Assembly (NCBI RefSeq): GCF_035325945.1
Contig: NZ_DAOKYX010000008.1
Span: 28,587-92,586, forward strand
Direction: 5' to 3'
Origin: Parvibaculum sp035325945
GTDB lineage: Bacteria > Pseudomonadota > Alphaproteobacteria > Parvibaculales > Parvibaculaceae
Length of the DNA stretch: 64,000 nt
Program-made: the position numbers and the translations under genes
In this document: positions 53,460-62,242 of the stretch, piece after piece
How the letters are laid out: the number at the start of each line of letters is the position of its first letter
Numbering within the stretch: position 1 is the first letter of the stretch
Notes under the pieces: generated by a model
What the model was told of the DNA's origin: nothing
The model's database searches: none
What the model saw: only the letters and a program-made list of their open reading frames with translations

Positions 53460-54740
53460 TCAATTCGTCCGCATCTTCTCCAGCAGCGAAGCGGTCGGAT
53501 AGCCGTCCGGCGGCCAGCCGATTGTCCTTTGATAGTCGCGGATAGCCTTGCGTGTGTTGTAGCCGATGATCCCGTCGACCTTGCCGTGATCATAGCCCTT
53601 GGCAGTCAGAAGCGATTGCAGCTCCTCGCGTTCGCTCCTCGTCAGCGGGCGCTCGTCGAGCGGCCAGCTTCCCCTGATCTCACCCTCGCCACGGAACCTG
53701 TCGCCGAGCAGACAGACCGCCAGCGCGTAAGAAGTCGAGGCGTTATAGGCGAGCACCGTGCGGAAATTCTGCAGCACGAGGAAGGCCGGCCCCTTGTGCC
53801 CCGCGGGAAGCAGGAGCGAGGCTTTCTCGTTCACGTCGGTGGCGGGGAAGGCCCGTCCGTCGGCCCGCTTCAGGCCGAGCTTTTGCCACTCCGCGACGGT
53901 CTTGGTCAGCGCCATGTCCGCAAGCGCATAGTCGAAGTCCACTGGCATGACGACCTCGAAGCCCCAATGGCTGCCCGTCTGCCAGCCCGAGACATTCAGA
54001 TATTGCGCGGTCGAGGCGAGCGTGTCGGCCGTCGAGTGCCATATGTCGCGCCGTCCGTCGCCATCGAAATCGACGGCATGGGCGAGATAGGTCGTCGGGA
54101 TGAACTGCGTCTGCCCCATGGCCCCCGCCCAGGAGCCGAGCATTTCCTCGGGCTGGATGTCGCCATTCTGGATGATCTTGAGCGCGGCGATGAGCTGCGA
54201 GCGGCCGAAATCCGGCCGCCGCCCCTCGAAGCCGAGCGTCGCCAGCGAGCGGACGACGCTCTTCGTGCCCATGAAGTCTCCGTAATTGGACTCAAGGCCC
54301 CAGATCGCCACCACGACCTGCCGGTCGACGCCATAAGCCTTCTCGATCCGGTCGAGGAGCGCCCTGTTCTCGGCGAGGAGCGCCTTGCCGCGCTCCACCC
54401 GCTTGTCGGAAAGCGCGCCGCCGAGATAGTCCCAGACCGGCTTCACGAATTCAGGCTGGCTCTGATCGGCCTCGACCACCGTCTCGTCGGGCCTCACGCC
54501 GCTCATGGCACGATTGAAGGTCGCCGCATTGATTCCGGCCTTCATGGCGTCAAGGCGGAAGGCCGTCAGCCAGTCGGCGAAGCGCTGGTCGTTCTCACTG
54601 ATGGGAGGAGCCATGGGCAGGCGCGTTTCGGGAACGTGGCGCGCGCGCGCATCCGCGCATCCCCCAAGGCCCAGCCCGGCAACGAGAAACACGACACCCG
54701 ACATCAGCCGAAAAAGGCCGCGCGGACAGACGATCGACAT
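53460..54740 (-). CDS. mltB: Lytic murein transglycosylase, MltB-like lipoprotein
   Basis: A 426-residue outer-membrane lipoprotein (lipobox LGGC at about 25-28). The SLT_2 domain has the catalytic Glu in AIWGLESNYGDFMG, then SWAGAMGQTQFIPTTYLAHA and DFDGDGRRDIW, all MltB hallmarks. A C-terminal peptidoglycan-binding domain (about 365-426, LLTAKGYDHGKVDGIIGYNTRKAI) completes it. It cleaves glycan strands forming 1,6-anhydro ends. TGGAG lies eight bases upstream of the ATG. It is followed by lysR after 35 bp, with no evident functional tie. Confidence 0.93.
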   Translation of the reverse strand: MSIVCPRGLFRLMSGVVFLVAGLGLGGCADARARHVPETRLPMAPPISENDQRFADWLTAFRLDAMKAGINAATFNRAMSGVRPDETVVEADQSQPEFVKPVWDYLGGALSDKRVERGKALLAENRALLDRIEKAYGVDRQVVVAIWGLESNYGDFMGTKSVVRSLATLGFEGRRPDFGRSQLIAALKIIQNGDIQPEEMLGSWAGAMGQTQFIPTTYLAHAVDFDGDGRRDIWHSTADTLASTAQYLNVSGWQTGSHWGFEVVMPVDFDYALADMALTKTVAEWQKLGLKRADGRAFPATDVNEKASLLLPAGHKGPAFLVLQNFRTVLAYNASTSYALAVCLLGDRFRGEGEIRGSWPLDERPLTRSEREELQSLLTAKGYDHGKVDGIIGYNTRKAIRDYQRTIGWPPDGYPTASLLEKMRTN

Positions 54741-54879
54741 GAAGCGACTCCAGCGGGAATATGAAGCACAAGGCTAAGGCGTAGCACGGAAAAGTGTAAG
54801 CGCAATTCCGGTCGCACCCGGCGCCCGCGCCCCTCCGGGCGGCGATACGATGAGAATGCCGCAATCGGACGAACGCCCT

Positions 54880-56847
54880 TCAATACCCCTCCTTCAGAAC
54901 GGCGACGCCGCCGACCCCGAGCAGCCGTTCACCCAGCACGAGCTCCCCCGCCGCCAGCGATGAAATATCCTGCTCGCCCGGTCCGTAATTGAAGATGAAG
55001 CGATAGGGCCCGCGCCGCCGCGTCCTGACGCCCTGCGGCAGGCGCTCGATGGCGAGCCCCGCCTCGCGCGCCAGCCTTTCGAGGAGCCCTTCGAGCAGGC
55101 CCGCGTCGGGCGAGCCTGCGAGATAATAGGCGCCGCCCCGCCTTGTGAGCGCTGGATGGCCATCGCCCGTCCTCGCGACGATTTCCGCATCCTCGGCCAC
55201 GACGAATTCGCGCCAGCGGTCGAATTTTCGCGCCTCGTTGCCGTAATTGACCGGCACCGCCGCATAGGACCTGAAGCTTTCGGCCCGCGTGACCTTGATG
55301 CCGAGAAGGGCGGCGAGCGGCCCCGGCGCGAGATTGGCCGGGATCTGATGCGAGGCCGTGCGGCTTCCCGAGCGCGGCAGAACGAGAAGCCGCCCGTCGA
55401 AACTTTCGAGCGAGGCGGCAAGGCGCGGCGGCACATAGGGCGTCGAGGGCAGGATCGCCAGCGCATAGGCCGAGAGATTGGCGTCGGGCCCCACAATGTC
55501 GATATCGAGGCCGAAACTTCGCAGCGTACGGTAGATGAGGAAGACCTGTTCGATATAGGAGAAGTTCTGGCCCTGCGGCTGCGTGCGCAGGAACCACTGC
55601 GCCTCATAGGAATAGATGAGGGCCACGCGCGCGGGCGCCGCCCTGCCAAGCTCGCCGAGCCGGGCGAGATCGCGGGCAAGCTCCTTCACCTCGAAATAGG
55701 CCCGGTCGGGCTCGTTGTTCGGCAGGTTGAGCCCGGCATGGAACTGCTCCTGCGCGAAGGGCGCCTGCCGCCAGCGGAAATAGGACACCATCTCCGCCCC
55801 ATGGGCGAAGCCTTCGAGGCCCCAGAGGCGCACAAGGCCCGGCATCGCATCGGTGTTGTAGGCCGCCCAGTTCACGGGCCCCGGCTGCTGTTCCATGATC
55901 GCGAAGCGCCCCCGCCCTGCGCCGCGATAGAGATCGTGATGGAAGCCCTGAAGGTCGGGGTCGCCCGTCCGGGCATAGGCCGCCTTGTGCGCCGGATCGG
56001 CCGGAAAGACATCGAGACTGCCGAGCGGATAGGAATCCCATGTCGCCACGTCGAGGTCCTTCATCACCTCGTAATGGTCGAAGTCGACATGGAAGGTCAT
56101 GAAGTTGTGAACGATGTCGCGCCCCGGCGAGAGCGCGCGGATGATGTCGGCCTGCACGCGGTTGAACTCGCGCACCTGGTCCGACGAGTAGCGCTCAAAA
56201 TCGGCCCGGTGCGAGGGGTTCGTTTCCGTCACCGCGCCCGATGGCAGGTCGATCTCGTCGAAGTCGCGATATTCCATGCTCCAGAAGACATTGCCCCAGG
56301 CCGCGTTGAGCGCCGCGATGGAGCCGTAGCGCGCCTTGAGCCAGCGGCGGAAGCCGAGCCGCGCGGCGGAGGAATAGGAGCGCACGGTATTGTGGCAGCC
56401 ATATTCATTGTCGGTCTGCCAGGCGACGACGCCCGGATGATCGCCGAAGCGCTCGGCAAGCGCGCGCACGATGCGGGCGCATTCATGCCGGTAGCCCGCA
56501 TGGGAGAAACAATAATGCCGCCGCGAGCCGAAGGCGCGCACGCGGCCGCGATGATCGACGGCCAGCATGTCGGGCATCTTGTCGACGAGCCATTTCGGCG
56601 GCGTCGCCGTCGGCGTGCCGAGAATGACGCCGAGCCCATGGGCATGGAGCACGTCAATCGCGCGGGCGAGCCAGTCGAATTCGAGGCGGCCGGGATCAGG
56701 CTCGAGCCGCGACCAGGCGAATTCGCCGATGCGGACGCGTGAGATGCCTGCCTCGCGCATGCGCCGCGCATCGTCTGCCCACATCGTCTCCGGCCAGTGC
56801 TCCGGATAGTAGCAGACACCGATCGCCGCGCCGCCCGCCTTCGCCAT
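54880..56847 (-). CDS. Beta-galactosidase, GH42
   Basis: A 655-residue intracellular glycosidase. The N-terminal barrel shows GVCYYPEHWPETMW, the acid/base Glu in WQTDNEYGCHNT, and the nucleophile Glu in FAIMEQQPGPVNW. The trimerisation domain (about 400-600) and a small C-terminal beta domain follow. There is no signal peptide. GGGAGGGAGC supports the ATG at 56847. It is divergent from the yciI-like and GH4 genes, within a galactoside-use region. Likely substrates are small beta-galactosides. Confidence 0.93.
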   Translation of the reverse strand: MAKAGGAAIGVCYYPEHWPETMWADDARRMREAGISRVRIGEFAWSRLEPDPGRLEFDWLARAIDVLHAHGLGVILGTPTATPPKWLVDKMPDMLAVDHRGRVRAFGSRRHYCFSHAGYRHECARIVRALAERFGDHPGVVAWQTDNEYGCHNTVRSYSSAARLGFRRWLKARYGSIAALNAAWGNVFWSMEYRDFDEIDLPSGAVTETNPSHRADFERYSSDQVREFNRVQADIIRALSPGRDIVHNFMTFHVDFDHYEVMKDLDVATWDSYPLGSLDVFPADPAHKAAYARTGDPDLQGFHHDLYRGAGRGRFAIMEQQPGPVNWAAYNTDAMPGLVRLWGLEGFAHGAEMVSYFRWRQAPFAQEQFHAGLNLPNNEPDRAYFEVKELARDLARLGELGRAAPARVALIYSYEAQWFLRTQPQGQNFSYIEQVFLIYRTLRSFGLDIDIVGPDANLSAYALAILPSTPYVPPRLAASLESFDGRLLVLPRSGSRTASHQIPANLAPGPLAALLGIKVTRAESFRSYAAVPVNYGNEARKFDRWREFVVAEDAEIVARTGDGHPALTRRGGAYYLAGSPDAGLLEGLLERLAREAGLAIERLPQGVRTRRRGPYRFIFNYGPGEQDISSLAAGELVLGERLLGVGGVAVLKEGY

Positions 56848-56962
56848 ATTCCGCTCCCTCCCGATTCCTCTCCACGAGCTTGCCGGAATTTGCGGCCGCC
56901 GCAAGCCCGCTCGCGCCGTCCGCCGAATTGTTCTAGGAAGATGGTGCGGAAGGGAGGCGCAA

Positions 56963-57277
56963 ATGCTCTATCTCGACATTCTGAAATATGTGCGGCCGGT
57001 GGCAGAGGTCGATGCCCATCTCGAGGCCCATCGCGAATGGCTCCGGCGAGGCTTCGACGAGGGGCTCGTGCTGATGGCCGGCCGGCGCGACCCGCGTATG
57101 GGCGGCGTCATCCTCATCAAGGCGTCCACCCTCGATGAAGCGCGTCGCTACGCGGAGGCGGACCCCTACATCACCGCGGGCGTCGCCGAATACGACCTCA
57201 TCGCCTTTGAACCGACGCTGCGCAGCGCCGATACACCCGAACACTGGGCTCCCGCCGCCCGCATCATGGGCGATTGA
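56963..57277 (+). CDS. YciI-family protein
   Basis: A 104-residue ferredoxin-like-fold protein. The AHREWLRRGFDEGLVLMAG stretch carries the His and Arg usual in YciI, and DEARRYAEADPYITAGVAEYDLIAFEP is the conserved second half with the Asp-Pro pair. GGAGG lies upstream. The family includes dehalogenase-like and muconolactone-like enzymes but most members are uncharacterised. It precedes the GH4 gene by 55 bp and may share its transcript. Confidence 0.85.
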   Translation: MLYLDILKYVRPVAEVDAHLEAHREWLRRGFDEGLVLMAGRRDPRMGGVILIKASTLDEARRYAEADPYITAGVAEYDLIAFEPTLRSADTPEHWAPAARIMGD

Positions 57278-57332
57278 CGGGAAAGCCGCGCTCGCCGATC
57301 CTCGGCGGCGGATATTCCGGGGAGGGACGCGC

Positions 57333-58646
57333 GTGACCAAAGTCTGCATGATCGGTGCCGGCAGCACCGTCTTCATGAAAAATCTCGTCGGCGACATTCT
57401 GCTGAACGACATCTTCGCCGATATCGAGATCGCGCTTCACGACATCGATGAGGCGCGGCTCAGAACCTCGCAGATCGTCGCGGGCAAGATCGCGGAATCG
57501 CTCTCCGTCTCCCCACGGATCACCGCCACGACCGACCGGCGCGCGGCGCTCAAGGGCGCGGATTTCGTCATCGTCATGATCCAGGTCGCAGGCTACAAGC
57601 CCGGCACCGTCATCGACTTCGAGATCCCGAAGAAATACGGGCTCCGCCAGACCATCGCCGACACGCTCGGCATTGGCGGCATCATGCGCGGCCTTCGCAC
57701 CGTGCCCGTGCTCCTCGATATCGCCAACGACATGCGCGAACTCTGCCCACGGGCGCTCATGCTCCAATATGTGAACCCGATGGCGATCAATTGCTGGGCG
57801 CTGGCGAAGCTCGCGCCCGACATCGCCCATGTCGGGCTTTGCCACTCCGTGCAGGGAACGGCCTTCGAACTCGCCAACGATCTCGGCGAGAACTACAAGG
57901 ACATCCGCTATCAATGCGCCGGCATCAACCACATGGCCTTCTATTCGCGCTTCGAGAAGCTCCATGCGGACGGAACGCGCGAAGACCTCTATCCACGCCT
58001 GCGCCAGATCGCGGCGGAGGGCCGCGAGCCCCATTGGAACAGGGTCCGCTACGAGGTGCTGCGGCGCACGGGCTATTTTGTCACCGAGTCGAGCGAGCAT
58101 TTCGCCGAATACGTGCCCTGGTTCATCAAGCGCGACAGGGCCGATCTCATTTCGGAATTCAACATTCCGCTCGATGAATATATCCGCCGCTGTGAGGAGC
58201 AGATCGCGGCCTGGGAGGCGCAGGAGCGCGAACTTGTCGGCGCGAACAGGATCGACGTCCGCTTCTCCGGCGAATATGGCGCGAAGATCATGCGCGCGGT
58301 CGTGACCGGCAAGCCGACCGTCATCAACGGAAATGTCGCCAATCGCGGCCTCATCGACAATCTGCCGGAGGGTGCTTGCGTCGAGGTGCCATGCCTCGTC
58401 GATGCGAACGGCATCACGCCGACGCGGCAGGGCGCGCTGCCGCCCCACCTAGCCGCGCTCATGCAGACGAACATCAACGTGCAGGCGCTGACGGTCGAGG
58501 CGATCGCGACGGGCAAGCGCGAGCATATCTATCATGCGGCCATGCTCGATCCGCACACGGCGGCGGAGCTTTCGCTCGATCAGATATGGTCGCTCGTCGA
58601 CGATCTCATCGAGGCGCATGGCGACTGGCTGCCGAAATTCCACTGA
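57333..58646 (+). CDS. melA: Alpha-galactosidase, GH4 (MelA-like)
   Basis: A 437-residue NAD- and Mn-dependent glycosidase acting by oxidation-elimination at C3. The NAD site is VCMIGAGSTVFMKNL. The Mn ligand pair is Cys170 in GLCHSVQG and His200 in AGINHMAF. CHSV at this site is the form typical of alpha-galactosidases in GH4. The GTG at 57333 has GGAGGG upstream. Convergent with galK seven bases away. It would release galactose for the galK-galT pair. Alpha-glucosidase activity remains possible. Confidence 0.88.
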   Translation: MTKVCMIGAGSTVFMKNLVGDILLNDIFADIEIALHDIDEARLRTSQIVAGKIAESLSVSPRITATTDRRAALKGADFVIVMIQVAGYKPGTVIDFEIPKKYGLRQTIADTLGIGGIMRGLRTVPVLLDIANDMRELCPRALMLQYVNPMAINCWALAKLAPDIAHVGLCHSVQGTAFELANDLGENYKDIRYQCAGINHMAFYSRFEKLHADGTREDLYPRLRQIAAEGREPHWNRVRYEVLRRTGYFVTESSEHFAEYVPWFIKRDRADLISEFNIPLDEYIRRCEEQIAAWEAQERELVGANRIDVRFSGEYGAKIMRAVVTGKPTVINGNVANRGLIDNLPEGACVEVPCLVDANGITPTRQGALPPHLAALMQTNINVQALTVEAIATGKREHIYHAAMLDPHTAAELSLDQIWSLVDDLIEAHGDWLPKFH

Positions 58647-58653
58647 AGGAATA

Positions 58654-59706
58654 TCAGAGCGAGACGGCCCACGCCTTCGGGTGACGCGCGCCGACGCGCC
58701 GCCACCAATCCTCCGCCTCGTCCGGCGCGATGAGCGCGACAACGCATCCGCCGAACCCTGCACCAGTGAGCCGCGCGCCACGTGCGCCCTCGCCAAGCGC
58801 CGTTTCCACGAGCCTGTCGAGCGCCTCCGTCGAAACCTCGTAATCCTCGGCGAGCGAGCGATGGCTCTCCGTCATCAGCGCGCCGAACGCGTCGGCATCC
58901 GCGGCCTCGAGCGCATCGAAGGCGGCGAGGACGCGCGCATTCTCGCCGACCACATGCCGCACGCGGGCGCGAAGCTCGCCCTCGGGCAAGGATGAAAGCA
59001 TCGCGGGCGCCGCATCCCGGAGCGCGCGAAGGCCGAGACGCCGCGCCGCCTCCTCCACTGCCGCGCGCCGCGCATTATAGGCGCCATCGACAAGCCGCCG
59101 CTCGACGCCGCAATGAATGACGGCGAAGCGGAAACTCTCCGGCACGGCGGCAAGTCGCGCCTCGTTCGTCCGGCAATCGAGAAGCAGCGCATGGCCCTCG
59201 CGCCCGACGGAGGACGCCATCTGATCGAGAATGCCGCATTGAAGCCCGCAATAAAGGTTCTCTGCCGCCTGCCCCGCCCTCGCAATCTCGATATCGTCGA
59301 GCACAGCACCGGTGAGCGCAAGGCTCGCGCGGATGACGGCGATTTCGAGCGCGGCGGAGGACGACACGCCCGCCCCCTGCGGTACGTCGGAGCGGATGAG
59401 CACCTCGACAGGCGGCACCTCGATGCCGCGCTTCAGAAGTTCGGCGATCGGACCTGCCACATAATCGGTCCAGTCGCGGCGCGGCGGAGCCTTGGGGTCG
59501 AAGTCGCGCGTCTCGCCATTGTCGAGGCTCGTCGCGCGAAAGCGCGCCGACCGCGCCATCGCGACATGCGTGCGCCGAGCGAGCGGCATGGGAAGGCAGA
59601 AGCCGTCCGCATAATCCGTGTGATCGCCGATGAGATTGACGCGGCCGGGCGCGGACGCCGCCGCCTCGGGCGCACATCCATATGTTTTCTCAAATGCCGC
59701 CTTCAT
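58654..59706 (-). CDS. galK: Galactokinase
   Basis: A 350-residue GHMP kinase phosphorylating galactose at C1. It has the galactokinase signature GRVNLIGDHTDYADGF, the ATP loop PQGAGVSSSAALEIA, CGILDQMASSVG with the catalytic Asp, and the C-terminal GAGFGGCVVAL. The ATG overlaps the galT stop (ATGA). It is the last gene of the manC-hldE-galT-galK run. Confidence 0.95.
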   Translation of the reverse strand: MKAAFEKTYGCAPEAAASAPGRVNLIGDHTDYADGFCLPMPLARRTHVAMARSARFRATSLDNGETRDFDPKAPPRRDWTDYVAGPIAELLKRGIEVPPVEVLIRSDVPQGAGVSSSAALEIAVIRASLALTGAVLDDIEIARAGQAAENLYCGLQCGILDQMASSVGREGHALLLDCRTNEARLAAVPESFRFAVIHCGVERRLVDGAYNARRAAVEEAARRLGLRALRDAAPAMLSSLPEGELRARVRHVVGENARVLAAFDALEAADADAFGALMTESHRSLAEDYEVSTEALDRLVETALGEGARGARLTGAGFGGCVVALIAPDEAEDWWRRVGARHPKAWAVSL

Positions 59707-60749
59707 CGCGCGCCACCGACCGCGCGGAGCCGTGCGGCGGCTTCCTCCGGCGGTACATCGACGAGAAAAACCCCCGAGCCCTGCTCGACGCCCGCGAGAT
59801 ATTTGAGCTTCGCCCGGTCGCGGCGAAAGGGCTTGATCTCGATCGTCATGTGGAAGGTCGCGTCATGGCCTGCGGGCGCCGACTGCACGGTGAGAATATA
59901 GGGCATGGGCATGCCGAAGAGCCGGTCGAGCCGCCGCAGCGCATCGCCGAGCGCGGACGCAAGCTCTGCGCGTTCCTCCGCATCGAGATGCTGCGGGCCG
60001 GGCACGCGCCGCCGCGGAGCGAGCCAGACCTCGAAGGGATACATCGCGAAGGGCGGCACGAGCGCAACGGCGCGCGCTCCCCGATGAAGAAAGAGAGCCG
60101 GATCGGCTTCCTCGATCATCCGTGCCACGACCGGCGCCGCCGCCTGCGCTTCGGCCGCGCGGGCGATCTGCCCCGGCACAAAGCCGAAGGCATAGATCTG
60201 GCCATGCGGATGATGGAGCGTCACGCCGATTTCCTCGCCGCGATTCTCGAACGGCATGACGGCGGCGAAACCCATCTCGCGAAGCGCTGCGATGCGCGCG
60301 CCCCAGACCTCGATCAGAAGGTCGATGCGCTCGTCGGGCAGCGTTGCGAGTGAGCCGCGATGATCCGCCGAGAAAACGACGACCTCGCAGCGGCCGCGCG
60401 CCGGCGCGCTTCTGACGCCGGCAATTCCGGGCGCGTCGCCCGCCTCCGCGAAAGCGGGAAATCGGTTTTCGAAAACGGCGATCTCGAAATCCGTGAACGG
60501 AATTTCACCTGTGGCTCCGTCACGCGCGGGACAGAGCGGACAATCGCTTTCCTCGGGGAGAAAAGTGCGGGCCTGCCGAGCGCCCGCATATCCGACCCAT
60601 TCCTGACGGAGCGGATGCCAGCGCAGATGCGGCGGCACGCCGCCTGCGGGCGGAAACTCGGCGCCCGCTGCCCCTTCATGCGCCGCGCGGCCATAGAGCA
60701 GGAGTTCGCGCCCGTCCGCCTTTCTGTGCCGGTGGAGGTGGAACACCAT
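59703..60749 (-). CDS. galT: Galactose-1-phosphate uridylyltransferase
   Basis: A 348-residue HIT-superfamily enzyme exchanging galactose 1-phosphate with UDP-glucose. It has CPLCPARDG (zinc Cys pair), VFENRFPAFAE, and the active site HHPHGQIYAFGFVP with the uridylylated His. It starts seven bases after the hldE stop and overlaps galK. UDP-galactose 4-epimerase is not in the window, so the Leloir route is incomplete here. Confidence 0.94.
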   Translation of the reverse strand: MVFHLHRHRKADGRELLLYGRAAHEGAAGAEFPPAGGVPPHLRWHPLRQEWVGYAGARQARTFLPEESDCPLCPARDGATGEIPFTDFEIAVFENRFPAFAEAGDAPGIAGVRSAPARGRCEVVVFSADHRGSLATLPDERIDLLIEVWGARIAALREMGFAAVMPFENRGEEIGVTLHHPHGQIYAFGFVPGQIARAAEAQAAAPVVARMIEEADPALFLHRGARAVALVPPFAMYPFEVWLAPRRRVPGPQHLDAEERAELASALGDALRRLDRLFGMPMPYILTVQSAPAGHDATFHMTIEIKPFRRDRAKLKYLAGVEQGSGVFLVDVPPEEAAARLRAVGGAR

Positions 60750-60756
60750 CGCCGCG

Positions 60757-62220
60757 TCAGCCGCCCATCCTCTCGACCGTCTTCGTCGTGCTGAAGCCCG
60801 GCACGAGATCGATCACCTCGACGCGCCCGCCATAGCTCTGCACGAAGGAGGCGCCGACGATCGTTTCGACCGTGTAGTCGCCGCCCTTGATGAGCACGTC
60901 CGGCCGCAAGCCCTCGATGAGTTTTTCGGGCGTGTCCTCCTCGAAGATGACGACGAGATCGACGCTTGCAAGCGATGCAAGCACGGTCGCGCGGGCGATG
61001 TCGCGCTGGATCGGCCGCGTCGGCCCCTTGAGCCGCGTCACCGAGGCATCGCTGTTGAGCCCGACGACGAGCCGGTCGCAAAGCGCGCGCGACTGCGCGA
61101 GCAGCGAGACATGGCCCGGGTGCAGAAGATCGAAGCAGCCATTGGTGAAGCCGACGCGGAGCCCCTTGCGGCGCCAGCCGGCCACGATGTCCTGCGCCGC
61201 ATGCAACGTCACGACCTTGTGCTCGATGGAGGAAAGTTCGTGCTCGCGAAGCTTGGCCGCAAGCTCGTCCGCATAGACGACCGCCGTGCCGACCTTGCCG
61301 ACGACGATGCCCGCCGCCGCGTTGGCGAGCGCCGCCGCCTCGACAAGCGGAAGCCCCGCCGCGAGCGCCGCGGCGAGAGTCGAGACGACCGTGTCGCCCG
61401 CGCCGGAAACGTCGAAGACCTCGCGCGCCTCGGCGGGCAGATGCGCCACCTCGCCCGAGTCGCGGATGACACTCATCCCCTCCTGGCTGCGGGTCACGAT
61501 CATGGCGCCGATGCCCGCGCTGGCGACGATCCTGCGCGCCGCCTCCACAATGGCCTCGCTGCCCTCGAGAGCGCCGCCCGCCGCTTCGGCAAGCTCCTTG
61601 CGATTGGGCGTGACCACGCTCGCGCCGCGATAGAGGCCGAAGTCGCGCCCCTTCGGATCGACAATGACCGGAATGCCCGCCTTGCGCGCCGCCGCGATCG
61701 CGGCCGCGAGAACCGAAGGCGTGAGCACGCCCTTGCCATAGTCGGAGAGCACCATCACCGCCGCGCCGGCGACGAGCGCGCCGATCCGCCCGACAAGCTC
61801 CTGCTCCAGTGCCGGGGCAAGCGGCGTTCCCGTCTCGCGATCGGCGCGGAGAATCTGCTGGCCCATCGACACATAGCGCGCCTTCACGGTGGAGCGACGC
61901 GCCGGATCGACGACGAGGCTCGCCTCGAGGTCAGGCACGGCGGCAAGCATGCGGCCGATCTCCTCGCCCGCCTCGTCGCGGCCCACGACCGACGCGAAAC
62001 TCACGCGCGCGCCCAGCGCCGCGAGATTACGCGCGACATTGCCCGCGCCGCCGAGCATCGCCTTTTCCTCGCGCACCCTCAGCACCGGGATCGGACCTTC
62101 GGGCGAGATGCGCTCGACATCTCCATAGACATAGCGGTCGAGCATGACATCGCCGATACAGAGAACTCTCGCTCCCTTCAGCGTCTCGACCTTCATGGCC
62201 AGATGTTGCTTATCGCTCAT
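60757..62220 (-). CDS. hldE: Bifunctional heptose-7-phosphate kinase / heptose-1-phosphate adenylyltransferase
   Basis: A 487-residue enzyme for ADP-heptose synthesis for the LPS core. The N-terminal PfkB-type kinase shows GDVMLDRYVYGDVERISPEG, GGAGNVARNLA and FDVSGAGDTVVST. The C-terminal nucleotidyltransferase starts GFTNGCFDLLHPGH with the HxGH motif and has LKGPTRPIQ and IKGGDYTVETIVG. The ATG at 62220 follows GGGAAAGA. Coupled closely with galT downstream and 22 bp from manC upstream. Confidence 0.96.
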   Translation of the reverse strand: MSDKQHLAMKVETLKGARVLCIGDVMLDRYVYGDVERISPEGPIPVLRVREEKAMLGGAGNVARNLAALGARVSFASVVGRDEAGEEIGRMLAAVPDLEASLVVDPARRSTVKARYVSMGQQILRADRETGTPLAPALEQELVGRIGALVAGAAVMVLSDYGKGVLTPSVLAAAIAAARKAGIPVIVDPKGRDFGLYRGASVVTPNRKELAEAAGGALEGSEAIVEAARRIVASAGIGAMIVTRSQEGMSVIRDSGEVAHLPAEAREVFDVSGAGDTVVSTLAAALAAGLPLVEAAALANAAAGIVVGKVGTAVVYADELAAKLREHELSSIEHKVVTLHAAQDIVAGWRRKGLRVGFTNGCFDLLHPGHVSLLAQSRALCDRLVVGLNSDASVTRLKGPTRPIQRDIARATVLASLASVDLVVIFEEDTPEKLIEGLRPDVLIKGGDYTVETIVGASFVQSYGGRVEVIDLVPGFSTTKTVERMGG

Positions 62221-62242
62221 TCTTTCCCGGTCCTCCGGCCGC